Of a stretch of 6,071 bases of DNA, positions 1-6,071 are shown piece by piece. The notes under the pieces are model-generated. The model was not told the DNA's origin. It ran no database searches and saw only the letters and a list, made by a program, of their open reading frames with translations. Every line of letters starts with the position of its first letter. The stretch's first letter is position 1. The DNA comes from Acidobacteria bacterium AH-259-L09 (GTDB lineage Bacteria; Acidobacteriota; UBA6911; RPQK01): the NCBI GenBank assembly GCA_027717875.1, contig JALLOL010000159.1, forward strand, positions 1 through 6,071, read 5' to 3'. The position numbers and the translations under genes were made by a program.

Positions 1-553
1 CTCCACCTCCTGGTCTCCCGACGGCAAGGTCTTGGCATTCCAGGAAAGTGTCGGTTTCGGATCCCCTTTCGACATTTGGCTGCTCCCACTTGAAGGAGAA
101 CGGAAACCCGTGCCCTTCCTTGCCACCCAGTTCAACGAATCGCAGGCCATGTTCTCACCGGATGGCCGGTGGATTGCCTTCACCTCCGATCGCTCCGGCC
201 AAGACGAGATCTATCTCAAAGCCTACCCTGGTCCGGGTGGACTTGTGCCAATATCGACTGATGGGGGCACTCAGCCAGTGTGGGCGCGTAACGGGAAAGA
301 GCTATTTTATCGGAACGCGGACAAAATGATGGTTGTCTCCATTCAGACGGAGCCGACATTCAAGGCAGAAACGCCGAAGCTTTTGTTCGAGGGAGAGTAC
401 AGCTACAGTGTTCCTTCGTATACATCCAATTACGATGTCACGCCCGACGGCCAGCGGTTCCTGATGATTAAGGAAAGTCAGGAGGTGAGCCAACTCACGA
501 TCGTCCTCAACTGGTTCGAAGAACTCAAGCGCCTCGTGCCTACAGGCAAGTGA
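1..553 (+). CDS. C-terminal end of a PD40/TolB-like beta-propeller protein (probably the tail of a serine/threonine kinase), 5'-truncated
   Basis: The reading frame is open from base 2 and ends at TGA 551-553, giving 183 visible residues; the start lies left of the window. Two clear PD40 (WD40-like) repeat cores are visible, SWSPDGKVLAF at bases 8-40 and MFSPDGRWIAFTSDRSG near 150-200. A degenerate blade (PVWARNGKELFY) and a last YDVTPDGQRFLM strand follow. The protein closes with a VLNWFEELKR segment. From family knowledge, this ending is typical of large acidobacterial proteins that carry an N-terminal Pkn-type kinase domain followed by a TolB-like propeller that probably binds a ligand or partner. 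No kinase residues are in the window, so the kinase part is inference; a plain TolB-family protein is the alternative. TTG at 32 is an internal codon, because the propeller motif continues upstream of it. The gene is convergent with the dehydrogenase, 35 bp apart, with no clear terminator hairpin between them. Confidence 0.85.
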   Translation, partial: STSWSPDGKVLAFQESVGFGSPFDIWLLPLEGERKPVPFLATQFNESQAMFSPDGRWIAFTSDRSGQDEIYLKAYPGPGGLVPISTDGGTQPVWARNGKELFYRNADKMMVVSIQTEPTFKAETPKLLFEGEYSYSVPSYTSNYDVTPDGQRFLMIKESQEVSQLTIVLNWFEELKRLVPTGK

Positions 554-588
554 CCTGATCGGCAAGACCATTTCCCTTTACGCACGTC

Positions 589-2301
589 CTATTTCCTTAG
601 TGCGAAAACCCAGAGGACCCCGCCCTGTGGAACATGCGTCGTGTAGCCTAAGATAGCGTCGAGCAAGGCTTGCTTTCTCTGCGCGTCAACACCCCAGCCG
701 GACTGGACGGCAACATACTGAATGCCATCAACCGCGTAGGACGTCGGCACGCCAGTGATGCCGGAGTTGGTCCGTTGTTCCCAAAGGACTTTCCCGGTCT
801 TGGCGTCGAAAGCGCGGAAATACCGATCATTCGTGCCACCCATGAAGACCAGACCGCCGGCCGTGGTCAAGACCGGTCCCCAGTTATGAAACTTGAACTT
901 GTGAGTCCAGACCTCTTGTCCCGTGTCCATGTCCCATGCTTGGAGCTCGCCAATGTGCTGTGCGCCCTCATATATGCTTATGCGGGTCTTCGCGAATTGC
1001 ACACCAGTAAAGAGCTGGCCTGGACGGTAAGTCACCTCTTTGCCTTCAAAAGATGCACACAGGTTATCGTTTGCCGGGATATAAACGTAACCTGTCTGCG
1101 GGTTGTAGGCGGCAGGGGGCCAGTCCTTGCCTCCCCAATGCGACGGGCAGAAGGAGGTCTTCTTGCCAGTGCCCGGTTTACGCTCAGGATCGTATTCGGG
1201 CCGGCCGGTCTTCGGATCGAGACTTGCAAAAACATCTTGTCGGACATAGGGCTTGGCGTCGACAAACGAGATCTTGTCTTTGCTTCGCTCCAGCAGCCAA
1301 AGGTATCCGTTACGACCGGCGTGCACCAATCCTTTGATGGTTCGCCCGTTTCTTTCTACATCCATAAGTATGGGCGCGGAGACCTCATCCCAGTCCCAGG
1401 AGTCGTTCCAATGGTACTGATGGTAAGCTTTCAGCTGGCCTGTATCAGCATCTAAAGCAATCACGGAATTGGAATAGAGGTTATCGCCGGGACGAGCATC
1501 GCCCATCCAGGGAGCTGCGTTTCCAGTACCCCAGTAGGTCAGGTTGAGTTTCGGATCGTAGCTGCCCGTGATCCAGACGGGCGCACCTCCGGTGCGCCAG
1601 GTGTCGCCGGGCCAGGTCTCATTACCCGGCTCACCGGGGGCTGGGATAGTATAGGTCTTCCACACCTGCTCGCCGCTCCGTGCATCGAAAGCCTGGACAA
1701 AGCCGCGAATGCCCAGCTCGCCCCCAGAAACGCCTACCATGACCTTACCCTTTACCACCAACGGCGCCAGGGTCATGTAGTACCCTTTCCGGTAGTCTGC
1801 CACGGCTCTTTCCCAGACGACTTTCCCCGATTTGGCGTCAAGGGCCACCAAGTAGGCATCGACGGTGGCAAGGTAAACGTTATCGCCGTAGAGGCCTACT
1901 CCACGATTGGTCGGGTGAAGTTGCATGAGATCCTCAGGTAACTCCCGCCTGTATCGCCACAGTAGATCACCTTTCCTGGCATCCAAAGCAAGCACCTGAT
2001 TCTCGGGCGTTGTGATAAACATGACGCCGTCGTTAACGATGGGTGGTGATTGATGACCCTCGGTCACACTCGTAGAAAAGGACCAAACCGGAACCAGGTT
2101 CTTCACGTTTTGGGCATTGATCTGGTCGAGAGGACTGTATCCCCATCCGTCATAAGTACCGCGGTACATCAACCAGTTGTCCGCTTCCGGCCTCAAGAGC
2201 CGTTCCTCCGTCACCGGGTTGTAGTTTTCGATTCCTTGGGCGGTCACCATCGATGACGACAACCCAATGATTAAGGCTGCTACGAATTTAGTAGCGATCA
2301 T
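589..2301 (-). CDS. Secreted PQQ-dependent alcohol dehydrogenase (type I quinoprotein) with lanthanide-type Asp signature
   Basis: This is a periplasmic quinoprotein that oxidises an alcohol with PQQ; the substrate cannot be read from sequence. The 570-residue product starts with a Sec signal peptide (hydrophobic 5-20, likely cut after VTA at 21), followed by an eight-bladed propeller. Blade-docking motifs A-x-D-x-x-(T/S/K)-G-x-x-x-W lie at residues 105-115, 153-163, 204-214, 455-465 and 497-507. By comparison with MxaF, the metal and PQQ residues are Glu195 (GGELG), Trp243, Asn261 (GTGNAAPW), catalytic Asp303 and Arg330. The catalytic segment reads SWDWDE, so Asp305 occupies the extra acidic position typical of lanthanide-dependent enzymes. 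Cys385 and Cys415 are the only cysteines and match the second disulfide of MxaF; the vicinal Cys-Cys near PQQ is absent. There is no CxxCH haem site. The start at 2301 is chosen because AGGAGG lies 6 nt upstream; ATG at 2322 (577 residues) has no comparable site. The gene lies 45 nt after the Rieske gene and is probably co-transcribed with it. The family call is firm; lanthanide use is inferred. Confidence 0.93.
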   Translation of the reverse strand: MIATKFVAALIIGLSSSMVTAQGIENYNPVTEERLLRPEADNWLMYRGTYDGWGYSPLDQINAQNVKNLVPVWSFSTSVTEGHQSPPIVNDGVMFITTPENQVLALDARKGDLLWRYRRELPEDLMQLHPTNRGVGLYGDNVYLATVDAYLVALDAKSGKVVWERAVADYRKGYYMTLAPLVVKGKVMVGVSGGELGIRGFVQAFDARSGEQVWKTYTIPAPGEPGNETWPGDTWRTGGAPVWITGSYDPKLNLTYWGTGNAAPWMGDARPGDNLYSNSVIALDADTGQLKAYHQYHWNDSWDWDEVSAPILMDVERNGRTIKGLVHAGRNGYLWLLERSKDKISFVDAKPYVRQDVFASLDPKTGRPEYDPERKPGTGKKTSFCPSHWGGKDWPPAAYNPQTGYVYIPANDNLCASFEGKEVTYRPGQLFTGVQFAKTRISIYEGAQHIGELQAWDMDTGQEVWTHKFKFHNWGPVLTTAGGLVFMGGTNDRYFRAFDAKTGKVLWEQRTNSGITGVPTSYAVDGIQYVAVQSGWGVDAQRKQALLDAILGYTTHVPQGGVLWVFALRK

Positions 2302-2307
2302 CCAAAT

Positions 2308-2313
2308 CCTCCT
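2308..2313 (-). promoter_or_regulatory. Shine-Dalgarno site of the PQQ dehydrogenase gene
   Basis: On the minus strand this reads AGGAGG, a full anti-16S match, with a 6-nt spacer to the ATG at 2299-2301. It falls inside the longer reading frame that begins at ATG 2322, so it decides in favour of the shorter start and a compact 21-residue signal peptide. Confidence 0.75.
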
Positions 2314-2346
2314 GCCGCTCATCAGGCGATTTAACGCGACCTCACC

Positions 2347-2946
2347 TCATCTTTTCTTGAAGCCCACTCGACCTGAAAAACCACCGGCAGCCATCAAGAC
2401 GCCATCTGCCAGCTTGAGGGGCAGCACCGCGAGCCGCCTGGGAGCCGGCCCACTTAGGACTCGGGCACCGTCCCTGGGATCGAATTCGGAATAGTGACAA
2501 GAACACACAAAATTCTTGGTCTCGTCTTGCCACTCGGAAACGTCGCATCCCGTATGAGTGCAGACAGCCGAGTAAGCCACTATTCCCTCGGCCGAGTGAT
2601 CACGGGTTCCCTCGGCGAGTTCCTCAGGATCCAGGTGGATCAGCAGTACCTGGTTGAGACGTGACCCATTTCTCACCAGCTTGGTTTTAGGATCCATCGG
2701 GTAGGCAATGACTTGGGGTGCGCCCAAACGAAGGTCCTCGGGGGCGATGATTTCTCCCTCCCTTTCCCCCAACGCGAAAACAAATCGATCGTTCTCTTGT
2801 GGGCGAGCTTCTCTCGGATCGATTTCTTGAGCACTCGCGAAATCGATAAATTGCAGCCCCAACCCCATTCCCAAAGCCATTTTCAATACCGCGCGCCGCT
2901 GCTGTACTCGAGTAAAGCAAGAACAGGTTTCATTTTTTCCCGTCAC
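2347..2946 (-). CDS. Exported Rieske [2Fe-2S] iron-sulfur protein, probable electron carrier for the adjacent quinoprotein
   Basis: This 199-residue protein has one Rieske domain. Cluster ligands are visible as Cys129 and His131 in CTHTGC, and Cys148 and His151 in CSCHYSEFD. Cys134 and Cys150 supply the disulfide seen in respiratory-type Rieske proteins, and a GPAP loop follows at 166-169. Phe155 stands where bc1 Rieske proteins carry a Tyr that hydrogen-bonds the cluster, so the potential may be somewhat lower. The N terminus has a twin-arginine pattern (QRRAVLK, Arg17-Arg18), a hydrophobic stretch at 19-34 and an ASA-Q cleavage site near residue 39. This suggests Tat export of the folded cluster and release as a soluble periplasmic protein, though an uncleaved anchor is possible. 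The start is GTG 2944-2946: an in-frame TGA lies eight codons upstream and the next ATG would delete the twin arginines. The ribosome site is weak (GAG, 7 nt away). No cytochrome b gene is nearby, which argues against a bc1 subunit. Cys8 and Cys10 before the signal are unexplained. Confidence 0.9.
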   Translation of the reverse strand: MTGKNETCSCFTRVQQRRAVLKMALGMGLGLQFIDFASAQEIDPREARPQENDRFVFALGEREGEIIAPEDLRLGAPQVIAYPMDPKTKLVRNGSRLNQVLLIHLDPEELAEGTRDHSAEGIVAYSAVCTHTGCDVSEWQDETKNFVCSCHYSEFDPRDGARVLSGPAPRRLAVLPLKLADGVLMAAGGFSGRVGFKKR

Positions 2947-2978
2947 AACTTTTCTCGACTCCGCAGTTCACCCCGATC

Positions 2979-2996
2979 AGGAATAAGGAATAAGGA
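2979..2996. repeat. Short tandem heptad repeat in the leader of the Rieske gene
   Basis: The plus strand reads AGGAATA twice in tandem followed by AGGA, about 2.6 copies of a 7-bp unit. It lies between the proposed minus-strand promoter and the Rieske start, so it would be transcribed as a pyrimidine-rich TCCTTAT repeat. A function is not evident; it could be a protein-binding site, a slippage-prone tract or chance. Confidence 0.4.
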
Positions 2997-3018
2997 CTAG
3001 GAGATTGCTTTCCGCAGG

Positions 3019-3048
3019 AGTGTATCATTGAGAAAAAAGAAGGGTCAA
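3019..3048 (-). promoter_or_regulatory. Candidate sigma70-type promoter for the Rieske-dehydrogenase operon
   Basis: On the minus strand a -35-like TTGACC (3043-3048) is followed after 18 bp by a -10-like TACACT (3019-3024), matching the consensus at 5 and 4 of 6 positions. Transcription would start near 3012 and leave a leader of about 65 nt before GTG 2946. The -10 lies within the left arm of the inverted repeat, so a protein bound there would block it. The call is by eye only; consensus use in this phylum is not guaranteed. Confidence 0.4.
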
Positions 3049-3058
3049 GGCAGATACT
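3028..3058 (+). promoter_or_regulatory. Candidate promoter for the aminotransferase, overlapping the opposing promoter
   Basis: TTGAGA (3028-3033) and GATACT (3053-3058) form a weak promoter-like pair with a long 19-bp spacer. The -10-like element falls in the right arm of the inverted repeat, mirroring the minus-strand promoter. Support is the symmetry with the other side more than the match itself. Confidence 0.2.
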
Positions 3059-3133
3059 CCTGCGGGCAACAGGCTAGAGGAGTAGGGCGGCTACAGGAGA
3101 GTCTGCCTATTGAAGCATTTTTCGTCGCTTCTG

Positions 3134-3141
3134 AAGGGAGG
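3134..3141 (+). promoter_or_regulatory. Shine-Dalgarno site of the aminotransferase gene
   Basis: AAGGGAGG ends 8 nt before ATG 3150-3152. An ATG at 3142 immediately after it is out of frame and too close to be used, so this site fixes the start at 3150. Confidence 0.7.
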
Positions 3142-3149
3142 ATGAGGCA

Positions 3150-4402
3150 ATGGTCAAACTGGCAATAAACGGGGGAGACCCGGTTCGGACGAGGGAATTC
3201 TTTCGCTGGCCGCACTTTGATGAAACTGAACTCGGATACGTTGAGGAGGTAATCCGGAGCCGGACCTGGTTTGCCGGGATGCGCGGCGCGGATCCGGGTA
3301 CCAGGACGGCAGAGTTGGAGAGAAGATTTGCCCAGCACCACGGGGCTCGATTCGGGATCGCCTGCGCCAATGGGACCGTGGCGATCGAGATCGCTCTGCG
3401 GGCGGTCGAGGTTGGCGTGGGGGATGAGGTAATCGTCCCGGGTCTGACTTTCATTACAACATTGAGTGCGGTACTTCAGGTCAACGCGATTCCCATCGTG
3501 GTTGACTCGCTATACGAGACTCAGTGCATCGATCCCAACGAAATTGAGAAAGCCATCACTGATCGAACCCGCGCCATCATCCCGGTTCATTTCGGAGGCT
3601 TTACCTGTGACATGAATCGCATCATGTCCATTGCTGACACACACAACCTCCTTGTTATCGAGGATGCGGCCCATGCGCCGGGTGGGGTTCACAAGGGAAG
3701 GAAGATCGGTTCCATCGGCACCTGACGACCTTCAGCTTCCAGCAGAGCAAGACCATGACGGCTGGGGAAGGTGGAATGATCACGACCAATGACCCGGACC
3801 TGGCTGAGAATTGCATCCAGTACCGCAGTTGTGGCCGCAAGGAAGGAGAGCCCTGGTATGTGCACTATGTAATGCCCCTGAATTATCGTCTTTCAGAGGT
3901 CCAGTCTGCGATCTTATTGGCACAGCTGGAAAGGCTGGATGAACAATTAAAAATCAAAAATGAAAATGCGGCTTTTCTGGCCGATCTGTTCGAAGAAATC
4001 GAGGGAATCAACCCCGTTCCCGGCGATGGAAAGACCGATCTGAACGGATATTACCTTTACCTGCTTCAATACGATCGAGACCACTTCGGTGGGCTGTCGA
4101 AGAACCGCTTTGTGGAAGCCCTGAATGCGGAAGGAATCCCCTGCCACATCGGCTACCCTTGGCCCCTTACGAAAAATCCCATGTTCCAGCAAATTGAATC
4201 CGGAGCAAAAGGATGTCCTTTCACCTGTCCGTATTACGGCAGGAATGAATCCCTGGCTGAAAGGAAACTCCCAGTTGCAGAGCAGATCTGCAACGAAACA
4301 GTTGTCATCCCGCATCAGGTTCTGCTGTCGCCTCAATCCGATTTGCAGGATATCGCACAGGCGATTCGAAAGATTCAGGAAAACACCGTTGAACTTGTCT
4401 GA
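3150..4402 (+). pseudogene. DegT/DnrJ/EryC1/StrS-family PLP-dependent aminotransferase, split by a frameshift
   Basis: Restoring one base at about 3722 gives a continuous protein of about 417 residues, a normal length for this fold-type I family, which usually transaminates keto-sugars or cyclitol-like ketones. The first part (3150-3725, 191 residues) starts with the family-typical LAINGGDPVR. It has the PLP phosphate-binding ANGTVAIEIALRA segment near residues 73-85 and the IEDAAHAPGG motif with Asp172, which contacts the PLP ring nitrogen. The frame then hits TGA 3723-3725. The second part resumes in the frame starting at 3722 as LTTFSFQQSKTMTAGEGG and runs to TGA 4400-4402; the Schiff-base Lys is codon 3749-3751 (Lys201 after correction). 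It continues with LNYRLSEVQSAI and a C-terminal YYGRNESLAERKLPVAEQ segment. An independent second gene starting at ATG 3755 would lack the lysine and has no ribosome site, so neither half can work alone. Apart from the shift both halves look intact, so a sequencing or assembly error is as likely as a recent mutation. The substrate is unknown; no sugar-pathway genes are beside it. Confidence 0.85.
3720..3725 (+). other. Frameshift point in the aminotransferase gene
   Basis: The bases here read ACCTGA, ending the first frame. An extra C, giving ACC CTG ACG ACC, restores the expected TTFSFQQSK continuation without any missing residues. There is no X XXY YYZ slippery heptamer in front, so programmed slippage is not supported. 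Confidence 0.8.
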
Positions 4403-4582
4403 AATCCGGCGGCGAAAGGCTGGCTGTCATAACAGTTACATCGGTGCCATCCTTGCGGGTGTTATCGGCGTTCTTAGTGAGGCTGTTTTACCCTATAGGA
4501 CCGTCTGAAGGAACGGGAACCCAAGACCTCTGGGCGACTTTCTCTAAGGCAATGTTCGCACATCTTCTGGCGGCCAGGAGGA

Positions 4583-6071
4583 TCATCCGAAGATCTCCTC
4601 CAGTTTTTCCCGTGCCATCGGCCTTGTCCCAAGACTCACCACCACCATCACGGCGGAAGCCGCAATGACGCACACGCCGGCGGCACCAAAGGGATTTCGC
4701 CACCCGACATACAGCCAGAAGAAGGCATAAAGGACCACACCCGTCAAGAAGGACGCGATGGCTCCCGCCTTAGTGGCACGCTCCCACAAGGAGCCAACGA
4801 ACAGCGGGCCGGCTGCAGCGGACATGATCCCACCGACTCCAATCCAGAGCATTACCGCCAGGAACGGGGGAGGATCCCAGGCCAGATAGATGGCCACGGC
4901 CGCCACGGCCAGCGTCCCCAGGCGAGAAATCCCGAGGGAAATACGGTCGATTTCCTCGGGTGACTTGTTCGGGTGGATCAGAGGGGCGAAGGTCCTGCGG
5001 TAGAGGTCATTGCTTAAAGCAACGGCCAGGGTGATGAATAAGCCATCCGTGGTGGACATGATCGCAGAGAGGATGGAAATCCCCAGAAAGCTGGCCACCG
5101 GGGCAGGGAAAATCTGCGTGAAAAGCAGAGGGATGGCTGCGTCGGGTCTGGCCTGGGGCCCCAGCAAAGCCCGGGCGTGTAAGCCGCCCAGGACAGGAAG
5201 GCTAAGAATCGTTCCAATGGGTATTGCCAGCAGTAGAAACACGCGCAGCTGGCTGGTGTCCTTCAATGCGAAGACTTTGTTTCCGATGTGCGGATTCATT
5301 GTGAACGGCAGGTGTGCAATAACCATCAGGAGCACCAGCCACAGGCTGCCGAAGATCGGATCACCGGGAGCGAAGTAGTTATCCCACCCTAGAGATGAAT
5401 CCTGAGCCACAAGGGCTTGGTTCGCTGAAGCCGGGCCGCTTCCCTCCAGCCCCACCCCCAGAAAGAAGACCGCAGCGATAGTCAGAGCGATGATCGCCAT
5501 CAAGATGCCTTGAACAAAGTCGGTCAGGATATCCGCATGCGAACCGCCCAAGACAACGTAAACGGCGACAACACCCACCATCAGCACGACCCCGCCTTTG
5601 TACCCAATACCCAGGATCACTTCGAACATGGTTGCGGCGGCCACGACTTGAGCTGTCACGTAATAGATGAGCAGCAAGGAAAGTAGGGCGAAGGCGACAC
5701 GTAGAAAATCGCTGTCGTAGCGCTGACCCAGAAATTCCGGAATCGAACGGGAACCGAAACGGTCACCCGCTTTTTTGATTAATCGGACTGAAAGGATCAA
5801 TCCGCAATAAATTCCAATGGGATACGTGGCCGGATACCAGATAGCCGGAAAGCCTTTGGAATATGCGAGACCGGGGATGCCCATGAAAGTCGAACCGCTG
5901 GCTATGGTGGAAGCCAGGCAGAAAACCACCACCAAGGGACCATAAGATTTCCTCGCCACCGCAAAATCCTCCCCTGTCTTCGTTTTCAACATGCCGTAAA
6001 CACCCAGACCCAGAACGAGGAGGCTGAAAACGGTGAGCCAGATCCAGCCCCACACGCCTAGGTTGACAACC
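4583..6071 (-). CDS. Sodium:solute symporter (SSS family), 5' end probably outside the window
   Basis: This is an inner-membrane Na+-coupled uptake transporter of the LeuT fold. About 13 hydrophobic helices can be traced over 490 residues counted from GTG 6055, near 4-24, 41-62, 70-90, 118-140, 150-170, 183-203, 234-254, 272-292, 318-345, 375-393, 396-420, 430-450 and 455-475. Family motifs are GGSHADILTDFVQG at 170-183 and AIMSTTDGLF at 331-340. Ser334-Thr335 align with the Na+-binding Ser340-Thr341 of PutP. An early SGSTFMGIPGLAYSKG stretch (53-68) resembles PanF-like members more than PutP, but the substrate cannot be assigned. GTG 6053-6055 has no spaced ribosome site, and the frame stays open to the edge (VVNLGVWGW...), so the true start is probably beyond 6071. 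The gene is convergent with the aminotransferase; the 180 bp between them hold no gene or convincing terminator that I can see. Confidence 0.9.
   Translation of the reverse strand, partial: VVNLGVWGWIWLTVFSLLVLGLGVYGMLKTKTGEDFAVARKSYGPLVVVFCLASTIASGSTFMGIPGLAYSKGFPAIWYPATYPIGIYCGLILSVRLIKKAGDRFGSRSIPEFLGQRYDSDFLRVAFALLSLLLIYYVTAQVVAAATMFEVILGIGYKGGVVLMVGVVAVYVVLGGSHADILTDFVQGILMAIIALTIAAVFFLGVGLEGSGPASANQALVAQDSSLGWDNYFAPGDPIFGSLWLVLLMVIAHLPFTMNPHIGNKVFALKDTSQLRVFLLLAIPIGTILSLPVLGGLHARALLGPQARPDAAIPLLFTQIFPAPVASFLGISILSAIMSTTDGLFITLAVALSNDLYRRTFAPLIHPNKSPEEIDRISLGISRLGTLAVAAVAIYLAWDPPPFLAVMLWIGVGGIMSAAAGPLFVGSLWERATKAGAIASFLTGVVLYAFFWLYVGWRNPFGAAGVCVIAASAVMVVVSLGTRPMAREKLEEIFG

Larger units (their letters stand above)
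3012..3065. repeat. Imperfect inverted repeat in the divergent promoter region, possible operator or RNA hairpin
   Basis: The left arm at 3012-3026 reads CCGCAGGAGTGTATC and the right arm at 3053-3065 reads GATACTCCTGCGG. All 13 bases of the right arm pair with the left arm, which carries two extra bases (TG) in the middle; the arms are 26 bp apart. The repeat sits between the divergently transcribed Rieske and aminotransferase genes and overlaps the -10-like elements proposed for both directions. A dimeric regulator bound at both arms is the simplest reading. A long-loop RNA hairpin, or the remnant of a small mobile element, is also possible. Confidence 0.6.

Noticed and set aside
670..1455. 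A 261-codon open frame on the plus strand opposite the PQQ dehydrogenase
   Set aside because: It lies wholly inside a strongly supported dehydrogenase gene, has no recognisable domain, and its sequence looks like a reverse-strand shadow.
589..2301. Naming the dehydrogenase mxaF, xoxF or exaA
   Set aside because: It lacks the vicinal cysteine pair, and no mxa/xox/exa partner genes are present; only the broad family is supported.
3112..3131. GAAGC/GCTTC mini-hairpin upstream of the aminotransferase start
   Set aside because: A 5-bp stem with a 10-nt loop is expected by chance and does not cover the ribosome site or start codon.
3715..3726. Programmed ribosomal frameshifting in the aminotransferase
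   Set aside because: The bases before the TGA do not form a slippery heptamer and no stimulatory hairpin is obvious; this enzyme family is not known for recoding.
3755..4402. The C-terminal part of the aminotransferase as an independent gene starting at ATG 3755
   Set aside because: There is no Shine-Dalgarno site before it, and the homologous frame clearly continues upstream through FSFQQSK, which carries the catalytic lysine.
4577..4608. Hairpin GGAG(G)ATC / GATCTCC followed by five Ts, as a terminator for the aminotransferase transcript
   Set aside because: The T-run starts about six bases after the stem, the stem has a bulge, and most of it is coding sequence of the symporter's C terminus.
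4444..4703. Short open frames on both strands across the gap between aminotransferase and symporter
   Set aside because: No ribosome sites or recognisable protein features, and they overlap the 3' end of the symporter or each other.

Overview
The window reads as a piece of a moderately GC-rich (mid-50s percent by eye) Gram-negative chromosome, most plausibly Acidobacteriota. The best pointer is the truncated gene at the left edge. Its PD40/TolB-type propeller with a C-terminal NWFEELKR segment is the kind of tail found on the many serine/threonine kinases with propeller domains in that phylum. The taxonomic call is an inference from gene style, not a search result. No mobile element, CRISPR array, tRNA or rRNA was seen.

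Layout. (1) 1-553, plus strand: 3' end of a propeller protein whose start lies outside the window. (2) 589-2946, minus strand: a two-gene cassette in which a Tat-type exported Rieske [2Fe-2S] protein (2347-2946) precedes a secreted PQQ-dependent alcohol dehydrogenase (589-2301), with 45 nt between them. (3) 2947-3149: a divergent regulatory region holding an imperfect 13-bp inverted repeat that overlaps plausible promoters for both directions. (4) 3150-4402, plus strand: a DegT/DnrJ/EryC1/StrS-family PLP aminotransferase broken by a one-base frameshift just before its catalytic lysine. (5) 4583-6071, minus strand: a sodium:solute symporter, convergent with the aminotransferase, whose frame is still open at the right edge.

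How the genes may work together. The cassette is the most interesting part. The dehydrogenase has the Glu/Asn/Asp metal-ligand set plus an extra Asp two residues after the catalytic Asp, which is the signature of lanthanide-using quinoprotein alcohol dehydrogenases. It lacks the vicinal Cys-Cys disulfide of the MxaF/XoxF/Exa type and has no cytochrome c domain. No cytochrome c or PQQ-synthesis gene is visible. The only redox partner next to it is the Rieske protein, which has both cluster ligand pairs and both stabilising disulfide cysteines. This suggests, as inference only, a periplasmic chain from alcohol through PQQ to a soluble Rieske protein and on to the respiratory chain. The aminotransferase and the symporter show no obvious functional tie to this cassette.
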